A stretch of 64,000 nucleotides of DNA from Citrobacter sp. Marseille-Q6884 (GCF_945906775.1 NZ_CAMDRE010000001.1:2604001-2668000); one strand, 5' to 3'. Shown: positions 18,696-27,167, counted from the first letter of the stretch. The notes: generated by a model from the letters alone, not told the origin. Numbers and translations: made by a program.

Positions 18696-18809
18696 ATGTG
18701 GTATTTCGCATGGATTTTGGGAACGCTTCTTGCCTGTGCATTTGGGATAATCACAGCGCTGGCGCTTGAGCACGTTGAAGCAGGCAAAGCCGGACAAGAA
18801 GAAAGCTAA
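18696..18809 (+). CDS. cydX: Cytochrome bd-I accessory subunit CydX
   Basis: 37 residues with one transmembrane helix (residues ~4-24, starting MWYFAWILGTLLAC), matching CydX/YbgT. It is preceded by TAAGGAG and stabilises the heme d site of the oxidase. Its TAA shares its last base with the ybgE start (TAATG). Confidence 0.96.
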   Translation: MWYFAWILGTLLACAFGIITALALEHVEAGKAGQEES

Positions 18810-19102
18810 TGACCAAAATTATCGCGTTATTATATGCGGTAATGGATAAGCGCCCCTTGCGGGCGCTTTCCTTTGTGCTGGCTATTGTGTTGGCAGGCTG
18901 CATATTCTGGGACCCTTCACGGTTCGCAGCAAAGACCAGCGACCTGGAAATCTGGCATGGTTTTCTGTTGATGTGGGCGGTCTGTGCTGGAATCATCCAT
19001 GGCGTGGGATTTCGTCCTCGCGCAGTGCACTGGCAGGGCATTTTCTGCCCGTTAATCGCTGACATCGTGCTTGTTGTTGGCCTGATTTTCTTCTTCTTTT
19101 GA
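18809..19102 (+). CDS. ybgE: Inner membrane protein YbgE
   Basis: 97 residues with three hydrophobic segments, matching E. coli YbgE in length and place, last gene of the cyd operon. The start overlaps the cydX stop by one base. Its function in the bd oxidase operon is not defined. Confidence 0.93.
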   Translation: MTKIIALLYAVMDKRPLRALSFVLAIVLAGCIFWDPSRFAAKTSDLEIWHGFLLMWAVCAGIIHGVGFRPRAVHWQGIFCPLIADIVLVVGLIFFFF

Positions 19103-19127
19103 ATAAGAAACATCCTTAAATATTTAT

Positions 19128-19153
19128 GGGCTTGCATAAGCCCGTAATTTTTT
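19128..19153 (+). terminator. Terminator after ybgE
   Basis: GGGCTT-GCAT-AAGCCC hairpin (19128-19143) followed by a T-rich tract. It separates the cyd operon from the ybgC-tol operon. Confidence 0.75.
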
Positions 19154-19377
19154 ACTCTCCGTTTACTTTCCCCCATTCCAAAGCATCATTCCCGCGCGTA
19201 TAGTAGCGAAGTTTGAAAGCACTAACCTTTTGTTGCATTACCAGGATGTAAAGTGAATACAGCGCGATATACAACGGCATTCTTGATGCATCGCGGCGGC
19301 AAATACGCGAGTTACCAGGTGCTTGCAAAAGCAAGTGACCAGGGCAAGTGGACGAAGCCAACAAAGAGGCAGTAAGG

Positions 19378-19782
19378 ATGAATAAGTATATATTTCGATG
19401 GCCGGTTCGTGTCTACTATGAAGACACCGATGCCGGTGGGGTGGTTTACCACGCCAGTTACGTCGCTTTTTATGAAAGAGCACGCACAGAGATGCTGCGT
19501 CATCATCACTTCAGTCAGCAAGTGCTACTGGCTGAACGTGTAGCCTTCGTTGTGCGCAAGATGACCCTTGAGTATTTTGCGCCTGCCCGGCTTGACGATA
19601 TGCTCGAAGTCCAAACCGAAATTACGTCAATGCGTGGCACCTCATTGGTTTTCACGCAACGCATTGTCAACGCAGAGAACACCGTGCTGAATGAAGCCGA
19701 AGTTCTGATTGTTTGCGTTGATCCACTCAAAATGAAGCCTCGTGCGCTTCCCAAGTCTATTGTCGCGGAGTTTAAGCAGTGA
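19378..19782 (+). CDS. ybgC: Tol-Pal system acyl-CoA thioesterase YbgC
   Basis: 134 residues from the ATG at 19378, which matches E. coli length; AAGG lies just upstream. It is a hotdog-fold thioesterase with the YYEDTDAGGVVYHASYV active-site segment (catalytic Asp in EDTD). It is the first gene of the tol-pal operon and overlaps tolQ by 4 bases. Confidence 0.96.
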   Translation: MNKYIFRWPVRVYYEDTDAGGVVYHASYVAFYERARTEMLRHHHFSQQVLLAERVAFVVRKMTLEYFAPARLDDMLEVQTEITSMRGTSLVFTQRIVNAENTVLNEAEVLIVCVDPLKMKPRALPKSIVAEFKQ

Positions 19783-20471
19783 CTGACATGAATATCCTTG
19801 ATTTGTTCCTGAAGGCGAGCCTTCTGGTTAAACTTATCATGTTGATTTTGATTGGTTTCTCAATCGCATCCTGGGCCATTATTATCCAGCGGACCCGTAT
19901 TCTTAACGCTGCTTCTCGTGAAGCAGAAGCGTTTGAAGACAAGTTCTGGTCTGGCATTGAATTATCGCGCCTGTATCAGGAAAGTCAGGGGCGTCGTGAT
20001 AATCTTGCGGGTTCAGAACAAATTTTCTATAGCGGATTCAAAGAGTTTGCTCGTCTACATCGGGCAAATAGCCATGCGCCGGAAGCGGTTGTTGAGGGGG
20101 CATCTCGTGCGATGCGAATCTCCATGAACCGGGAACTGGAAACGCTGGAAACGCATATTCCATTCCTGGGAACCGTGGGTTCAATCAGCCCGTATATCGG
20201 TCTGTTTGGTACGGTTTGGGGGATCATGCACGCATTTATCGCCCTGGGTGCGGTAAAACAGGCAACTTTACAAATGGTTGCACCGGGTATTGCGGAAGCA
20301 TTGATTGCGACGGCTATCGGTTTGTTTGCGGCAATCCCGGCGGTTATGGCTTACAACCGACTGAATCAGCGCGTGAACAAGCTGGAACTGAATTACGACA
20401 ACTTTATGGAAGAGTTTACCGCGATTCTGCACCGCCAGGCGTTTACCGTTAGCGAGAGCAACAAGGGGTAA
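19779..20471 (+). CDS. tolQ: Tol-Pal proton-driven motor subunit TolQ
   Basis: 230 residues from a GTG start overlapping the ybgC stop, as in E. coli. Three transmembrane helices of the ExbB/MotA type; the helix with TVGSISPYIGLFGTVWGIM is present. With TolR it uses the proton motive force to energise TolA during outer membrane constriction. Confidence 0.98.
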   Translation: MTDMNILDLFLKASLLVKLIMLILIGFSIASWAIIIQRTRILNAASREAEAFEDKFWSGIELSRLYQESQGRRDNLAGSEQIFYSGFKEFARLHRANSHAPEAVVEGASRAMRISMNRELETLETHIPFLGTVGSISPYIGLFGTVWGIMHAFIALGAVKQATLQMVAPGIAEALIATAIGLFAAIPAVMAYNRLNQRVNKLELNYDNFMEEFTAILHRQAFTVSESNKG

Positions 20472-20474
20472 GCC

Positions 20475-20903
20475 ATGGCCAGAACGCGTGGACGAGGTCG
20501 TCGCGAACTCAAGTCCGAAATCAATATTGTACCGTTGCTCGACGTATTGCTGGTGTTGTTGCTGATCTTTATGGCGACAGCGCCGATCATTACTCAGAGC
20601 GTGGAAGTCGATCTGCCGGATGCGACCGAATCGCAAGCCGTAAGCAGCAACGACGAACCACCGGTCATTATTGAAGTTTCCGGTATTGGACAATACAGCG
20701 TGGTGGTTGAGAAAGATCGTATGGATCAACTGCCGCCGGAGCAGGTTATCGCGGAAGCGAAAAGTCGGCTGCAGGCCAATCCGAAAACGGTCTTCTTAAT
20801 CGGTGGTGCGAAAGACGTGCCTTATGATGAAATAATTAAAGCGCTGAACTTGTTACACAGTGCAGGCGTGAAATCGGTTGGCTTAATGACGCAGCCAATC
20901 TGA
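20475..20903 (+). CDS. tolR: Tol-Pal system protein TolR
   Basis: 142 residues with one transmembrane helix containing the essential aspartate in NIVPLLDVLLVLLLIF, then a periplasmic domain. It is the ExbD/MotB-type partner of TolQ. It begins 3 bases after tolQ. Confidence 0.98.
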   Translation: MARTRGRGRRELKSEINIVPLLDVLLVLLLIFMATAPIITQSVEVDLPDATESQAVSSNDEPPVIIEVSGIGQYSVVVEKDRMDQLPPEQVIAEAKSRLQANPKTVFLIGGAKDVPYDEIIKALNLLHSAGVKSVGLMTQPI

Positions 20904-20967
20904 TGTCTGCGTATTCCTGGCTTGAAAGATAGCGCGTAACAGGCGAACAGTTTTTTGGGAACCGAGA

Positions 20968-22233
20968 GTGTCAAAGGCAACCGAACAAAACGACAAGCTC
21001 AAACGGGCGATAATTATTTCAGCGGTGCTGCATGTCATTTTATTTGCAGCGCTGATCTGGAGTTCGTTCGATGAGCACATTGATGCTTCAGCCGGCGGCG
21101 GTGGCGGTTCGTCTATTGACGCCGTTATGGTCGATCCTGGCGCCGTTGTTCAACAGTACGATCGCCAGAAGCAGCAGCAGGCAAGTGCGAAACGTGCAGA
21201 AGAGCAACGTGAAAAACAGGCCCAGCAGCAAGCTGAGGAGCTTCGCGAGAAGCAGGCCGCTGAGCAAGAGCGACTGAAGCAGCTTGAAAAAGAACGTCTG
21301 GCCGCGCAGGAAAAAGTGCGCGAACAGGCGGAGCAACAAAAACAGGCAGAAGCCGCAGCGGCGAAAGCGCAGGAGCAACAAAAGCAGGCTGAAGAAGCTG
21401 CAGCGAAGGCAGCGGCAGATGCGAAGGCTAAAGCTGATGCTCAGGCGAAACAAGCTGCAGAAGCTGCGAAGAAAGCGGCAGCAGATGCGCAGAAAAAAGC
21501 TGAAGCTGAAGCGGCAAAAGCGGCAGCTGATGCCAGGAAAGTAGCGGAAGCGAAAGCTGCGAAGGCCGCCGCAGATGCTGAGAAGAAAGCGCAGGCAGAG
21601 GCTGCTAAGCAGGCTGCTGCTGAGAAAGCTGCCGCCGAAAAAGCCGCAGCCGCTGCTGAAAAAGCTGCTGCTGCAAAAGCGGCTGCCGCAGAAAAAGCTG
21701 CAGCAGATAAAAAAGCCGCAGCGGAAAAAGCGGCCGCAGATAAGAAAGCTGCCGCAGAAAAAGCCGCCGCCGATAAGAAGGCTGCTGCTGAGAAAGCGGC
21801 TGCTGCCAAAAAAGCGGCAGCAGAGAAAGCCGCGGCTGCCTCTGGCGTTGACGACTTGTTGGGCGACTTAAGCTCCGGTAAGAATGCACCGAAATCGGGT
21901 GGTGGTGCGAAAGGAAGCAATGCTTCTCCGGCAGGGAGTGGTAATACTAAAAATAATGGCGCATCGGGTGCTGATATCAGTAACTACGCCGGACAAATTA
22001 AATCGGCTATCGAGAGTAAGTTTTACGACGCATCGTCCTATGCAGGCAAAACCTGTACATTGCGTATAAAACTGGCTTCCGACGGTATGCTGTTGGATAT
22101 TCAGTCTGAAGGTGGCGATCCTGCGCTTTGTCAGGCCGCGCTCGCTGCAGCCCGACAGGCAAAGATTCCGAAGCCACCGAGCCAGGCGGTTTATGAAGTC
22201 TTTAAAAACGCACCTCTGGACTTTAAACCTTAA
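20968..22233 (+). CDS. tolA: Cell envelope protein TolA
   Basis: 421 residues from a GTG start as in E. coli. Short cytoplasmic N-terminus, a membrane anchor (~residues 14-34), a long alanine/lysine/glutamate-rich helical domain with repeated AAAEKAAADKK units, and a globular C-terminal domain ending NAPLDFKP. It spans the periplasm and contacts TolB and Pal. Confidence 0.98.
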   Translation: MSKATEQNDKLKRAIIISAVLHVILFAALIWSSFDEHIDASAGGGGGSSIDAVMVDPGAVVQQYDRQKQQQASAKRAEEQREKQAQQQAEELREKQAAEQERLKQLEKERLAAQEKVREQAEQQKQAEAAAAKAQEQQKQAEEAAAKAAADAKAKADAQAKQAAEAAKKAAADAQKKAEAEAAKAAADARKVAEAKAAKAAADAEKKAQAEAAKQAAAEKAAAEKAAAAAEKAAAAKAAAAEKAAADKKAAAEKAAADKKAAAEKAAADKKAAAEKAAAAKKAAAEKAAAASGVDDLLGDLSSGKNAPKSGGGAKGSNASPAGSGNTKNNGASGADISNYAGQIKSAIESKFYDASSYAGKTCTLRIKLASDGMLLDIQSEGGDPALCQAALAAARQAKIPKPPSQAVYEVFKNAPLDFKP

Positions 22234-22238
22234 GTAAG

Positions 22239-22264
22239 GTTTTCCCCGAGTTCTCGGGGAAAAC
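22239..22264 (+). terminator. Hairpin between tolA and tolB
   Basis: A perfect 11-bp inverted repeat (GTTTTCCCCGA/TCGGGGAAAAC) with a 4-base loop and no T tract. It is probably an mRNA stability or attenuation element within the operon, not a full terminator. Confidence 0.55.
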
Positions 22265-22364
22265 AGTCTAAGGTAGAGACAGAGTTCTGGTAGTTTTGTG
22301 TATTTGAGTTTGTTAACATTCTGCTAAATTATCGTGGGCTTTCCGTCCAGATAAGGGAGATATG

Positions 22365-23657
22365 ATGAAGCAGGCATTACGAGTAGCATTTGGTTTTCTG
22401 ATGCTGTGGGCAGCGGTGCTGCATGCAGAAGTACGTATCGAGATCACCCAAGGGGTGGACTCGGCGCGCCCGATTGGTGTTGTCCCGTTCCAGTGGGCAG
22501 GACCGGGTGCTGCACCTGAAGATATCGGTGGTATCGTAGGTGCTGACCTGCGTAACAGCGGTAAATTCAACCCATTAGATCGTTCTCGTCTGCCGCAGCA
22601 GCCGGGTACGGCGCAGGAAGTTCAGCCTGCCGCATGGTCCGCGCTCGGTATTGATGCCGTGGTTGTTGGCCAGGTTACGCCGAATCCTGATGGCTCTTAC
22701 AGTGTGGCGTACCAGTTGGTTGACACCGGTGGCGCACCGGGTACCGTATTGGCACAGAACACCTATAAAGTGAACAAGCAGTGGCTGCGCTACGCGGGTC
22801 ATACTGCAAGTGACGAAGTGTTTGAAAAACTGACTGGTATTAAGGGCGCATTCCGTACCCGTATCGCTTATGTTGTTCAGACCAACGGTGGCCAGTTCCC
22901 GTATGAGTTACGCGTGTCTGACTACGATGGTTACAACCAGTTCGTGGTTCACCGTTCACCGCAGCCGTTGATGTCTCCGGCGTGGTCCCCGGACGGTTCG
23001 AAACTGGCCTATGTGACCTTCGAAAGTGGCCGTTCTGCGCTGGTTATCCAGACGCTGTCTAACGGTGCGGTTCGTCAGGTTGCGTCGTTCCCGCGTCACA
23101 ACGGTGCACCAGCATTTTCACCGGATGGCAGCAAACTGGCGTTTGCCCTGTCTAAAACCGGTAGTCTGAACCTGTATGTTATGGATATTGGTTCTGGTCA
23201 GATTCGTCAGGTGACTGATGGTCGCAGCAACAATACTGAACCTACCTGGTTCCCGGATAGCCAAAACCTGGCCTTTACCTCTGACCAGGCTGGTCGTCCT
23301 CAGGTATACAAAGTTAATGTTAACGGCGGTGCTCCACAGCGTATTTCCTGGGAAGGTTCGCAAAACCAGGATGCGGATGTCAGTAGCGACGGTAAATTTA
23401 TGGTAATGGTAAGCTCAAATGGTGGGCAGCAACACATTGCCAAACAAGATCTGGTAGCGGGTGGCGTACAAGTTCTGTCGTCAACGTTCCTGGATGAAAC
23501 GCCAAGTCTGGCACCTAACGGCACTATGGTAATCTACAGCTCTTCTCAGGGGATGGGATCCGTGCTGAATTTGGTTTCTACAGATGGGCGTTTCAAGGCG
23601 CGTCTTCCGGCAACCGATGGACAGGTTAAATTCCCTGCCTGGTCGCCGTATCTGTGA
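22365..23657 (+). CDS. tolB: Tol-Pal system beta-propeller protein TolB
   Basis: 430 residues from the second ATG of a pair, matching E. coli length. Signal peptide cleaved after VLHA (~residue 21), an N-terminal alpha/beta domain, then a six-bladed propeller with repeated SPDGSKLA-type blade motifs (SPAWSPDG, PAFSPDG). Periplasmic; it binds Pal and TolA. Confidence 0.98.
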   Translation: MKQALRVAFGFLMLWAAVLHAEVRIEITQGVDSARPIGVVPFQWAGPGAAPEDIGGIVGADLRNSGKFNPLDRSRLPQQPGTAQEVQPAAWSALGIDAVVVGQVTPNPDGSYSVAYQLVDTGGAPGTVLAQNTYKVNKQWLRYAGHTASDEVFEKLTGIKGAFRTRIAYVVQTNGGQFPYELRVSDYDGYNQFVVHRSPQPLMSPAWSPDGSKLAYVTFESGRSALVIQTLSNGAVRQVASFPRHNGAPAFSPDGSKLAFALSKTGSLNLYVMDIGSGQIRQVTDGRSNNTEPTWFPDSQNLAFTSDQAGRPQVYKVNVNGGAPQRISWEGSQNQDADVSSDGKFMVMVSSNGGQQHIAKQDLVAGGVQVLSSTFLDETPSLAPNGTMVIYSSSQGMGSVLNLVSTDGRFKARLPATDGQVKFPAWSPYL

Positions 23658-23691
23658 TAATAAATAATTGATTAATAAAGGAATCATTGAA

Positions 23692-24210
23692 ATGCAACTG
23701 AACAAAGTGCTGAAAGGGCTGATGATCGCTCTGCCTGTTATGGCAATTGCGGCATGTTCTTCTAACAAGAACGCCAGCAATGACGGCAGCGAAGGCATGC
23801 TGGGTGCCGGCACTGGTATGGATGCAAACGGCAGCGGCAACATGTCCTCCGAAGAGCAAGCGCGTCTGCAGATGCAACAACTGCAGCAGAACAACATCGT
23901 TTACTTCGATCTGGATAAGTACGATATCCGTTCTGATTTCGCTGCAATGCTGGATGCGCACGCTAACTTCCTGCGTAGCAACCCGTCTTACAAAGTCACC
24001 GTAGAAGGTCATGCGGACGAACGTGGTACTCCTGAGTACAACATCTCCCTGGGTGAGCGTCGTGCGAACGCCGTTAAGATGTACCTGCAGGGTAAAGGCG
24101 TTTCTGCTGACCAGATCTCCATCGTTTCTTACGGTAAAGAAAAACCTGCAGTACTGGGTCATGACGAAGCGGCTTACTCCAAAAACCGTCGTGCCGTACT
24201 GGTTTACTAA
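23692..24210 (+). CDS. pal: Peptidoglycan-associated lipoprotein Pal
   Basis: 172 residues from the ATG at 23692 (GGAATC just upstream); one residue shorter than E. coli Pal in the Gly/Asn linker, as in Salmonella. Lipobox IAAC (acylated Cys at residue 22) and an OmpA-like peptidoglycan-binding domain with GHADERGTPEYN and LGERRANAVK. Confidence 0.98.
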   Translation: MQLNKVLKGLMIALPVMAIAACSSNKNASNDGSEGMLGAGTGMDANGSGNMSSEEQARLQMQQLQQNNIVYFDLDKYDIRSDFAAMLDAHANFLRSNPSYKVTVEGHADERGTPEYNISLGERRANAVKMYLQGKGVSADQISIVSYGKEKPAVLGHDEAAYSKNRRAVLVY

Positions 24211-24219
24211 GAGAATTGC

Positions 24220-25008
24220 ATGAGCAGTAACTTCAGACATCACTTGTTGAGTCTGTCGTTACTGGTTGGCATAGCGGCCCCCTGGGCCGCTTTTGCACAG
24301 GCGCCAATCAGTAGTGTCGGCTCAGGCTCGGTCGAAGACCGTGTCACTCAACTCGAGCGTATCTCTAACGCTCACAGTCAGCTTTTAACTCAACTCCAGC
24401 AACAACTCTCCGATAATCAGTCCGATATTGATTCTCTACGTGGTCAAATCCAGGAAAGTCAGTATCAGCTTAATCAGGTTGTTGAGCGCCAGAAGCAGAT
24501 ATTGTTGCAGATAAATAATCTCGGCAGCGGCAGTACGCCAGCAGCGCAGTCTACGGATGGTGCTCAGAGCGGGGCTGCGGCGCCATCGCCTGATACAGGC
24601 TCTGCGGCAACGTCAGGCGCTCCGGCTCAAACTGGGGATGCCAATACGGATTACAACGCGGCAATTGCACTGGTGCAGGATAAATCCCGCCAGGATGATG
24701 CGATTGAGGCATTTCAGAACTTCATCAAAAAATACCCGGATTCCACTTATCTGCCAAATGCGAACTATTGGCTGGGCCAGTTGAATTACAACAAGGGTAA
24801 AAAAGATGATGCGGCGTTCTATTTTGCTTCGGTAGTAAAAAACTTCCCGAAATCACCTAAGGCTGCAGACGCAATGTATAAAGTTGGCGTCATCATGCAG
24901 GACAAAGGTGATACAGCAAAAGCGAAAGCGGTTTATCAGCAGGTTATCACTAAATACCCTGGTACTGATGGCGCGAAACAAGCACAAAAGCGCCTTGGTT
25001 CGATGTAA
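24220..25008 (+). CDS. cpoB: Cell division coordinator CpoB (YbgF)
   Basis: 262 residues: signal peptide ending near AFAQ, an N-terminal trimerising coiled coil (~35-95), an Ala/Ser/Gly-rich linker and C-terminal TPR repeats (YNAAIALVQDKSRQDDAIEAF onward, and two more). It coordinates Tol-Pal with PBP1B. Last gene of the operon. Confidence 0.96.
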   Translation: MSSNFRHHLLSLSLLVGIAAPWAAFAQAPISSVGSGSVEDRVTQLERISNAHSQLLTQLQQQLSDNQSDIDSLRGQIQESQYQLNQVVERQKQILLQINNLGSGSTPAAQSTDGAQSGAAAPSPDTGSAATSGAPAQTGDANTDYNAAIALVQDKSRQDDAIEAFQNFIKKYPDSTYLPNANYWLGQLNYNKGKKDDAAFYFASVVKNFPKSPKAADAMYKVGVIMQDKGDTAKAKAVYQQVITKYPGTDGAKQAQKRLGSM

Positions 25009-25018
25009 TGTACACCAT

Positions 25019-25048
25019 GCGACCAGAAATCGTGTTATTTCTGGTCGC
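25019..25048 (+). terminator. Stem-loop after cpoB
   Basis: A perfect 12-bp inverted repeat (GCGACCAGAAAT/ATTTCTGGTCGC) with a 6-base loop, 10 bases after the cpoB stop. It lacks a strong T tract, so it is either a weak terminator or an mRNA 3'-end stabiliser. Confidence 0.6.
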
Positions 25049-25091
25049 GTCGTGTGATTCCTAAGCAGTTGAGTTATTTACATCGAAATTT

Positions 25092-25122
25092 TTGTTGCGC
25101 TAAAATCTGAAATCAGTAATAT
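25092..25122 (+). promoter_or_regulatory. Probable promoter of the tRNA cluster
   Basis: TTGTTG/TTGCGC near 25092-25100 and TAATAT at 25117-25122, followed by a GC-rich GCCGCCG discriminator typical of stringently controlled stable RNA genes. About 50 bases upstream of the first tRNA. Confidence 0.5.
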
Positions 25123-25172
25123 ATGCCGCCGTTGCCACGGGATATTAAACAAACCGAAAGCAACGCAAAAGT

Positions 25173-25248
25173 GGGTCGTTAGCTCAGTTGGTAGAGCAGT
25201 TGACTTTTAATCAATTGGTCGCAGGTTCGAATCCTGCACGACCCACCA
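25173..25248 (+). tRNA. lysT: tRNA-Lys (TTT)
   Basis: 76 bases with GGGTCGT/ACGACCC acceptor stem, D-arm AGCTCAGTTGGTAGAGC, anticodon TTT in GACTTTTAATC, T-arm GCAGGTTCGAATCCTGC and encoded CCA. First of the cluster that lies between pal/cpoB and nadA in E. coli. Confidence 0.97.
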
Positions 25249-25283
25249 CTCAATTAATGAGTACGCAGTATCCAGCGTAGTTC

Positions 25284-25359
25284 GGGTGATTAGCTCAGCT
25301 GGGAGAGCACCTCCCTTACAAGGAGGGGGTCGGCGGTTCGATCCCGTCATCACCCACCA
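25284..25359 (+). tRNA. valT: tRNA-Val (TAC)
   Basis: 76 bases with GGGTGAT/ATCACCC acceptor stem, anticodon TAC in CTCCCTTACAAGGAG, T-arm with GGTTCGATCC and encoded CCA. Second gene, as in E. coli lysT-valT. Confidence 0.97.
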
Positions 25360-25362
25360 CTC

Positions 25363-25438
25363 GGGGCGTTAGCTCAGTTGGTAGAGCAGTTGACTTTTAA
25401 TCAATTGGTCGCAGGTTCGAATCCTGCACGCCCCACCA
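25363..25438 (+). tRNA. lysW: tRNA-Lys (TTT), acceptor-stem variant
   Basis: 76 bases, same as the other Lys tRNAs except a compensated change in the acceptor stem (GGGGCGT paired with ACGCCCC). It begins 3 bases after the Val CCA. Confidence 0.96.
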
Positions 25439-25483
25439 ATTTTAAATTGGTAACGAGTAAAATCTTTCAGGTAACACCCCGAT

Positions 25484-25559
25484 GGGTCGTTAGCTCAGTT
25501 GGTAGAGCAGTTGACTTTTAATCAATTGGTCGCAGGTTCGAATCCTGCACGACCCACCA
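25484..25559 (+). tRNA. tRNA-Lys (TTT)
   Basis: 76 bases, same body as the first Lys tRNA, with encoded CCA. E. coli has a second tRNA-Val in this part of the cluster; none is present here. Confidence 0.96.
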
Positions 25560-25592
25560 TCCTGAAAAGATTAAAGCAGTAATTCCCGCAAG

Positions 25593-25668
25593 GGGTCGTT
25601 AGCTCAGTTGGTAGAGCAGTTGACTTTTAATCAATTGGTCGCAGGTTCGAATCCTGCACGACCCACCA
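25593..25668 (+). tRNA. tRNA-Lys (TTT), last of the cluster
   Basis: 76 bases, same body as the first Lys tRNA. Its 3' end (CCTGCACGACCCACCA) is the part copied twice more in the tandem repeat just downstream. The type III secretion island begins beyond this gene. Confidence 0.96.
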
Positions 25669-25672
25669 ATGT

Positions 25673-25699
25673 AAAAAGGCGCCCTAAAGGCGCCTTTTT
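25673..25699 (+). terminator. Terminator of the tRNA operon, copy 1
   Basis: AAAAAGGCGCC/GGCGCCTTTTT stem with a 5-base loop, directly after the last tRNA. Rho-independent, usable on both strands. Confidence 0.85.
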
Positions 25700-25827
25700 G
25701 CTATCCGCGATTTATAAGATTCGAACCTGCAGCAGGTTCGGGTCTCACGTAGTGAGACAACGGAGCCGTTTACGGCGACGGCCCGAAGGGCGAGCGAAGC
25801 GAGTCATCCTGCACGACCCACCAATGT

Positions 25828-25854
25828 AAAAAGGCGCCCTAAAGGCGCCTTTTT
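25828..25854 (+). terminator. Terminator, copy 2 in the repeat
   Basis: Same hairpin as copy 1, exactly 155 bases downstream. Confidence 0.8.
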
Positions 25855-25982
25855 GCTATCTGCGATTTATAAGATTCGAACCTGCAGCAGGTTCGGGTCT
25901 CACGTAGTGAGACAACGGAGCCGTTTACGGCGACGGCCCGAAGGGCGAGCGAAGCGAGTCATCCTGCACGACCCACCAATGT

Positions 25983-26009
25983 AAAAAGGCGCCTTAAAGG
26001 CGCCTTTTT
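25983..26009 (+). terminator. Terminator, copy 3 in the repeat
   Basis: Same hairpin 155 bases further on, with one loop change (CTTAA for CCTAA). Confidence 0.8.
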
Positions 26010-26027
26010 GCTATGTACGATTTATAA

Positions 26028-26471
26028 AATGGGATAATCGCTCCCTGCTTTAAAACACTATAGCGCCACTCATAACAATCCGCGAAAATGTGTGTGCAGG
26101 TGAACACTGAATCTCAGGTAGTGTCTCTGAGTGCCTACAGCGCCTGTAGAGGAGTTTATGCTAGTCACCGGTAGCCACATTTGTTTTCTCTTTTCCTCCT
26201 CTTTCCGGGCGCCTCAGGCGTGCGCTATGCGCAAAAGCCACTGAGCTGGTTGTATTGATAATACGGCAGATTCAATAATGCTATCCCGCCTACCCGAGAT
26301 CGATTCAGTCAATTGTCTACCAGTTTGTCCGTGCCTTGCGAGAATACGGATATCACCGCGAAGAAGATAACCGTATGACTCCTGTATGTACAAAAGGCGC
26401 CATAGTATCGCTGACAAAAATGAGTGGCATTGCGCGAGCAGTAAACCACGACTGTTCATTCGTTAATACGG
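26028..26471. other. Island left junction, no intact gene
   Basis: About 440 bases between the tRNA repeats and orgB. No integrase, IS end or direct repeat of the tRNA end was recognised. It contains a decayed open frame described separately. Confidence 0.5.
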
Positions 26472-26488
26472 TTATGCTGGATCGCTGA
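26279..26488 (+). pseudogene. Possible decayed open frame (transposase-like?)
   Basis: 69 codons open between stops with no proper start, reading AYPRSIQSIVYQFVRALREYG near the beginning. The segment looks like a helix-turn-helix fragment of a transposase, but I cannot assign a family. Its end overlaps the end of orgB on the other strand. It could be chance. Confidence 0.25.
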
Positions 26489-27167
26489 GATAATGATTCA
26501 GGGTATCGCGTATATTTTTTAGCGCTGACATGCTGCTCATTTCACACTGCTTTTGAAGTTGGCTATCGCTAAGTGCTTTTTGGATTGCTTTACGCGCAAG
26601 ATTATCTGCGACCTTGTTCAATTCATACGTCCAGATTTCTTTACCATACTCTACCAAAATGGTCTGATGTGAGGATTTTTTTATTTCTATGGTAAGTCCT
26701 GCATTAACAAACATATGCTTAATTGCATGACTGTGTGAGTGCAATCTATCCGGTATAGTGACAATAACTCTGGTGAGATTATGTGGCTCCGTCGTCAGAC
26801 GCTCGACCAAAATACCAAGTAGATGACAAATAGTTTCTTCATGATTGAAGAAGGTCTGTAGTTTTGTTGTCACAATTTCTAAGGCACTGTTTATGATATT
26901 ATTTCTGTGGCTTTCATTATCATTAACAAACTTCGCAAAATCCTGAATAGAAAATGTCATACCTGCGACATATCCTTCAATCCATGCGCGATTGTGAATG
27001 TCATCGACGGCGCCCTCAGCATCACGTATTACCTTACATGCATGCCGTTGTGTGTGGTCAAGTATCTGATTAAACGTGCGATAATTGATCACATCATGAT
27101 GTTTAATGATTTTACCGACACTTACCCCAGGTATTTTCTTGACGGTGATTTTCTTAAGCATATTCAA
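26472..27167 (-). CDS. orgB: Type III secretion OrgB-like stator/sorting platform protein
   Basis: 231 residues, similar in size to SPI-1 OrgB (SctL family), which links the ATPase to the sorting platform pods. It is the last gene of the prgHIJK-orgAB-type operon. Sequence identity to OrgB is hard to judge by eye; position, length and a predicted helical N-terminal part plus an alpha/beta C-terminal part support the call. It overlaps orgA by 14 bases. No orgC follows. Confidence 0.72.
   Translation of the reverse strand: MNMLKKITVKKIPGVSVGKIIKHHDVINYRTFNQILDHTQRHACKVIRDAEGAVDDIHNRAWIEGYVAGMTFSIQDFAKFVNDNESHRNNIINSALEIVTTKLQTFFNHEETICHLLGILVERLTTEPHNLTRVIVTIPDRLHSHSHAIKHMFVNAGLTIEIKKSSHQTILVEYGKEIWTYELNKVADNLARKAIQKALSDSQLQKQCEMSSMSALKNIRDTLNHYLSDPA

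Larger units (their letters stand above)
25651..26027 (+). repeat. Tandem 155-bp repeats carrying the tRNA-Lys 3' end
   Basis: Units start at 25651, 25806 and 25961 (third partial). The first two are almost identical over 155 bases (one visible difference, CCGCG versus CTGCG). Each unit begins with the last 18 bases of tRNA-Lys, then a GGCGCC terminator hairpin, then an inverted copy of the tRNA T-arm (CGAACCTGC-A-GCAGGTTCG palindrome) and a GC-rich segment. The arrangement resembles the 178-bp rtT repeats at E. coli tyrT. Confidence 0.85.

Noticed and set aside
21441..21920. Alanine-rich open frame opposite tolA
   Set aside because: Mirror of the repetitive Ala/Lys codons of tolA; no ribosome site and no independent context.
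25608..25829. 73-residue basic open frame across the last tRNA-Lys and the repeat (Tpr-like)
   Set aside because: Half of it is tRNA sequence read as protein, and there is no ribosome site; similar frames arise from any tRNA-Lys gene. Translation of a protamine-like peptide cannot be excluded but is not supported.
26214..26459. 81-codon minus-strand open frame left of orgB
   Set aside because: No ribosome site, no similarity to an orgC-type gene and overlaps a decayed frame on the other strand.
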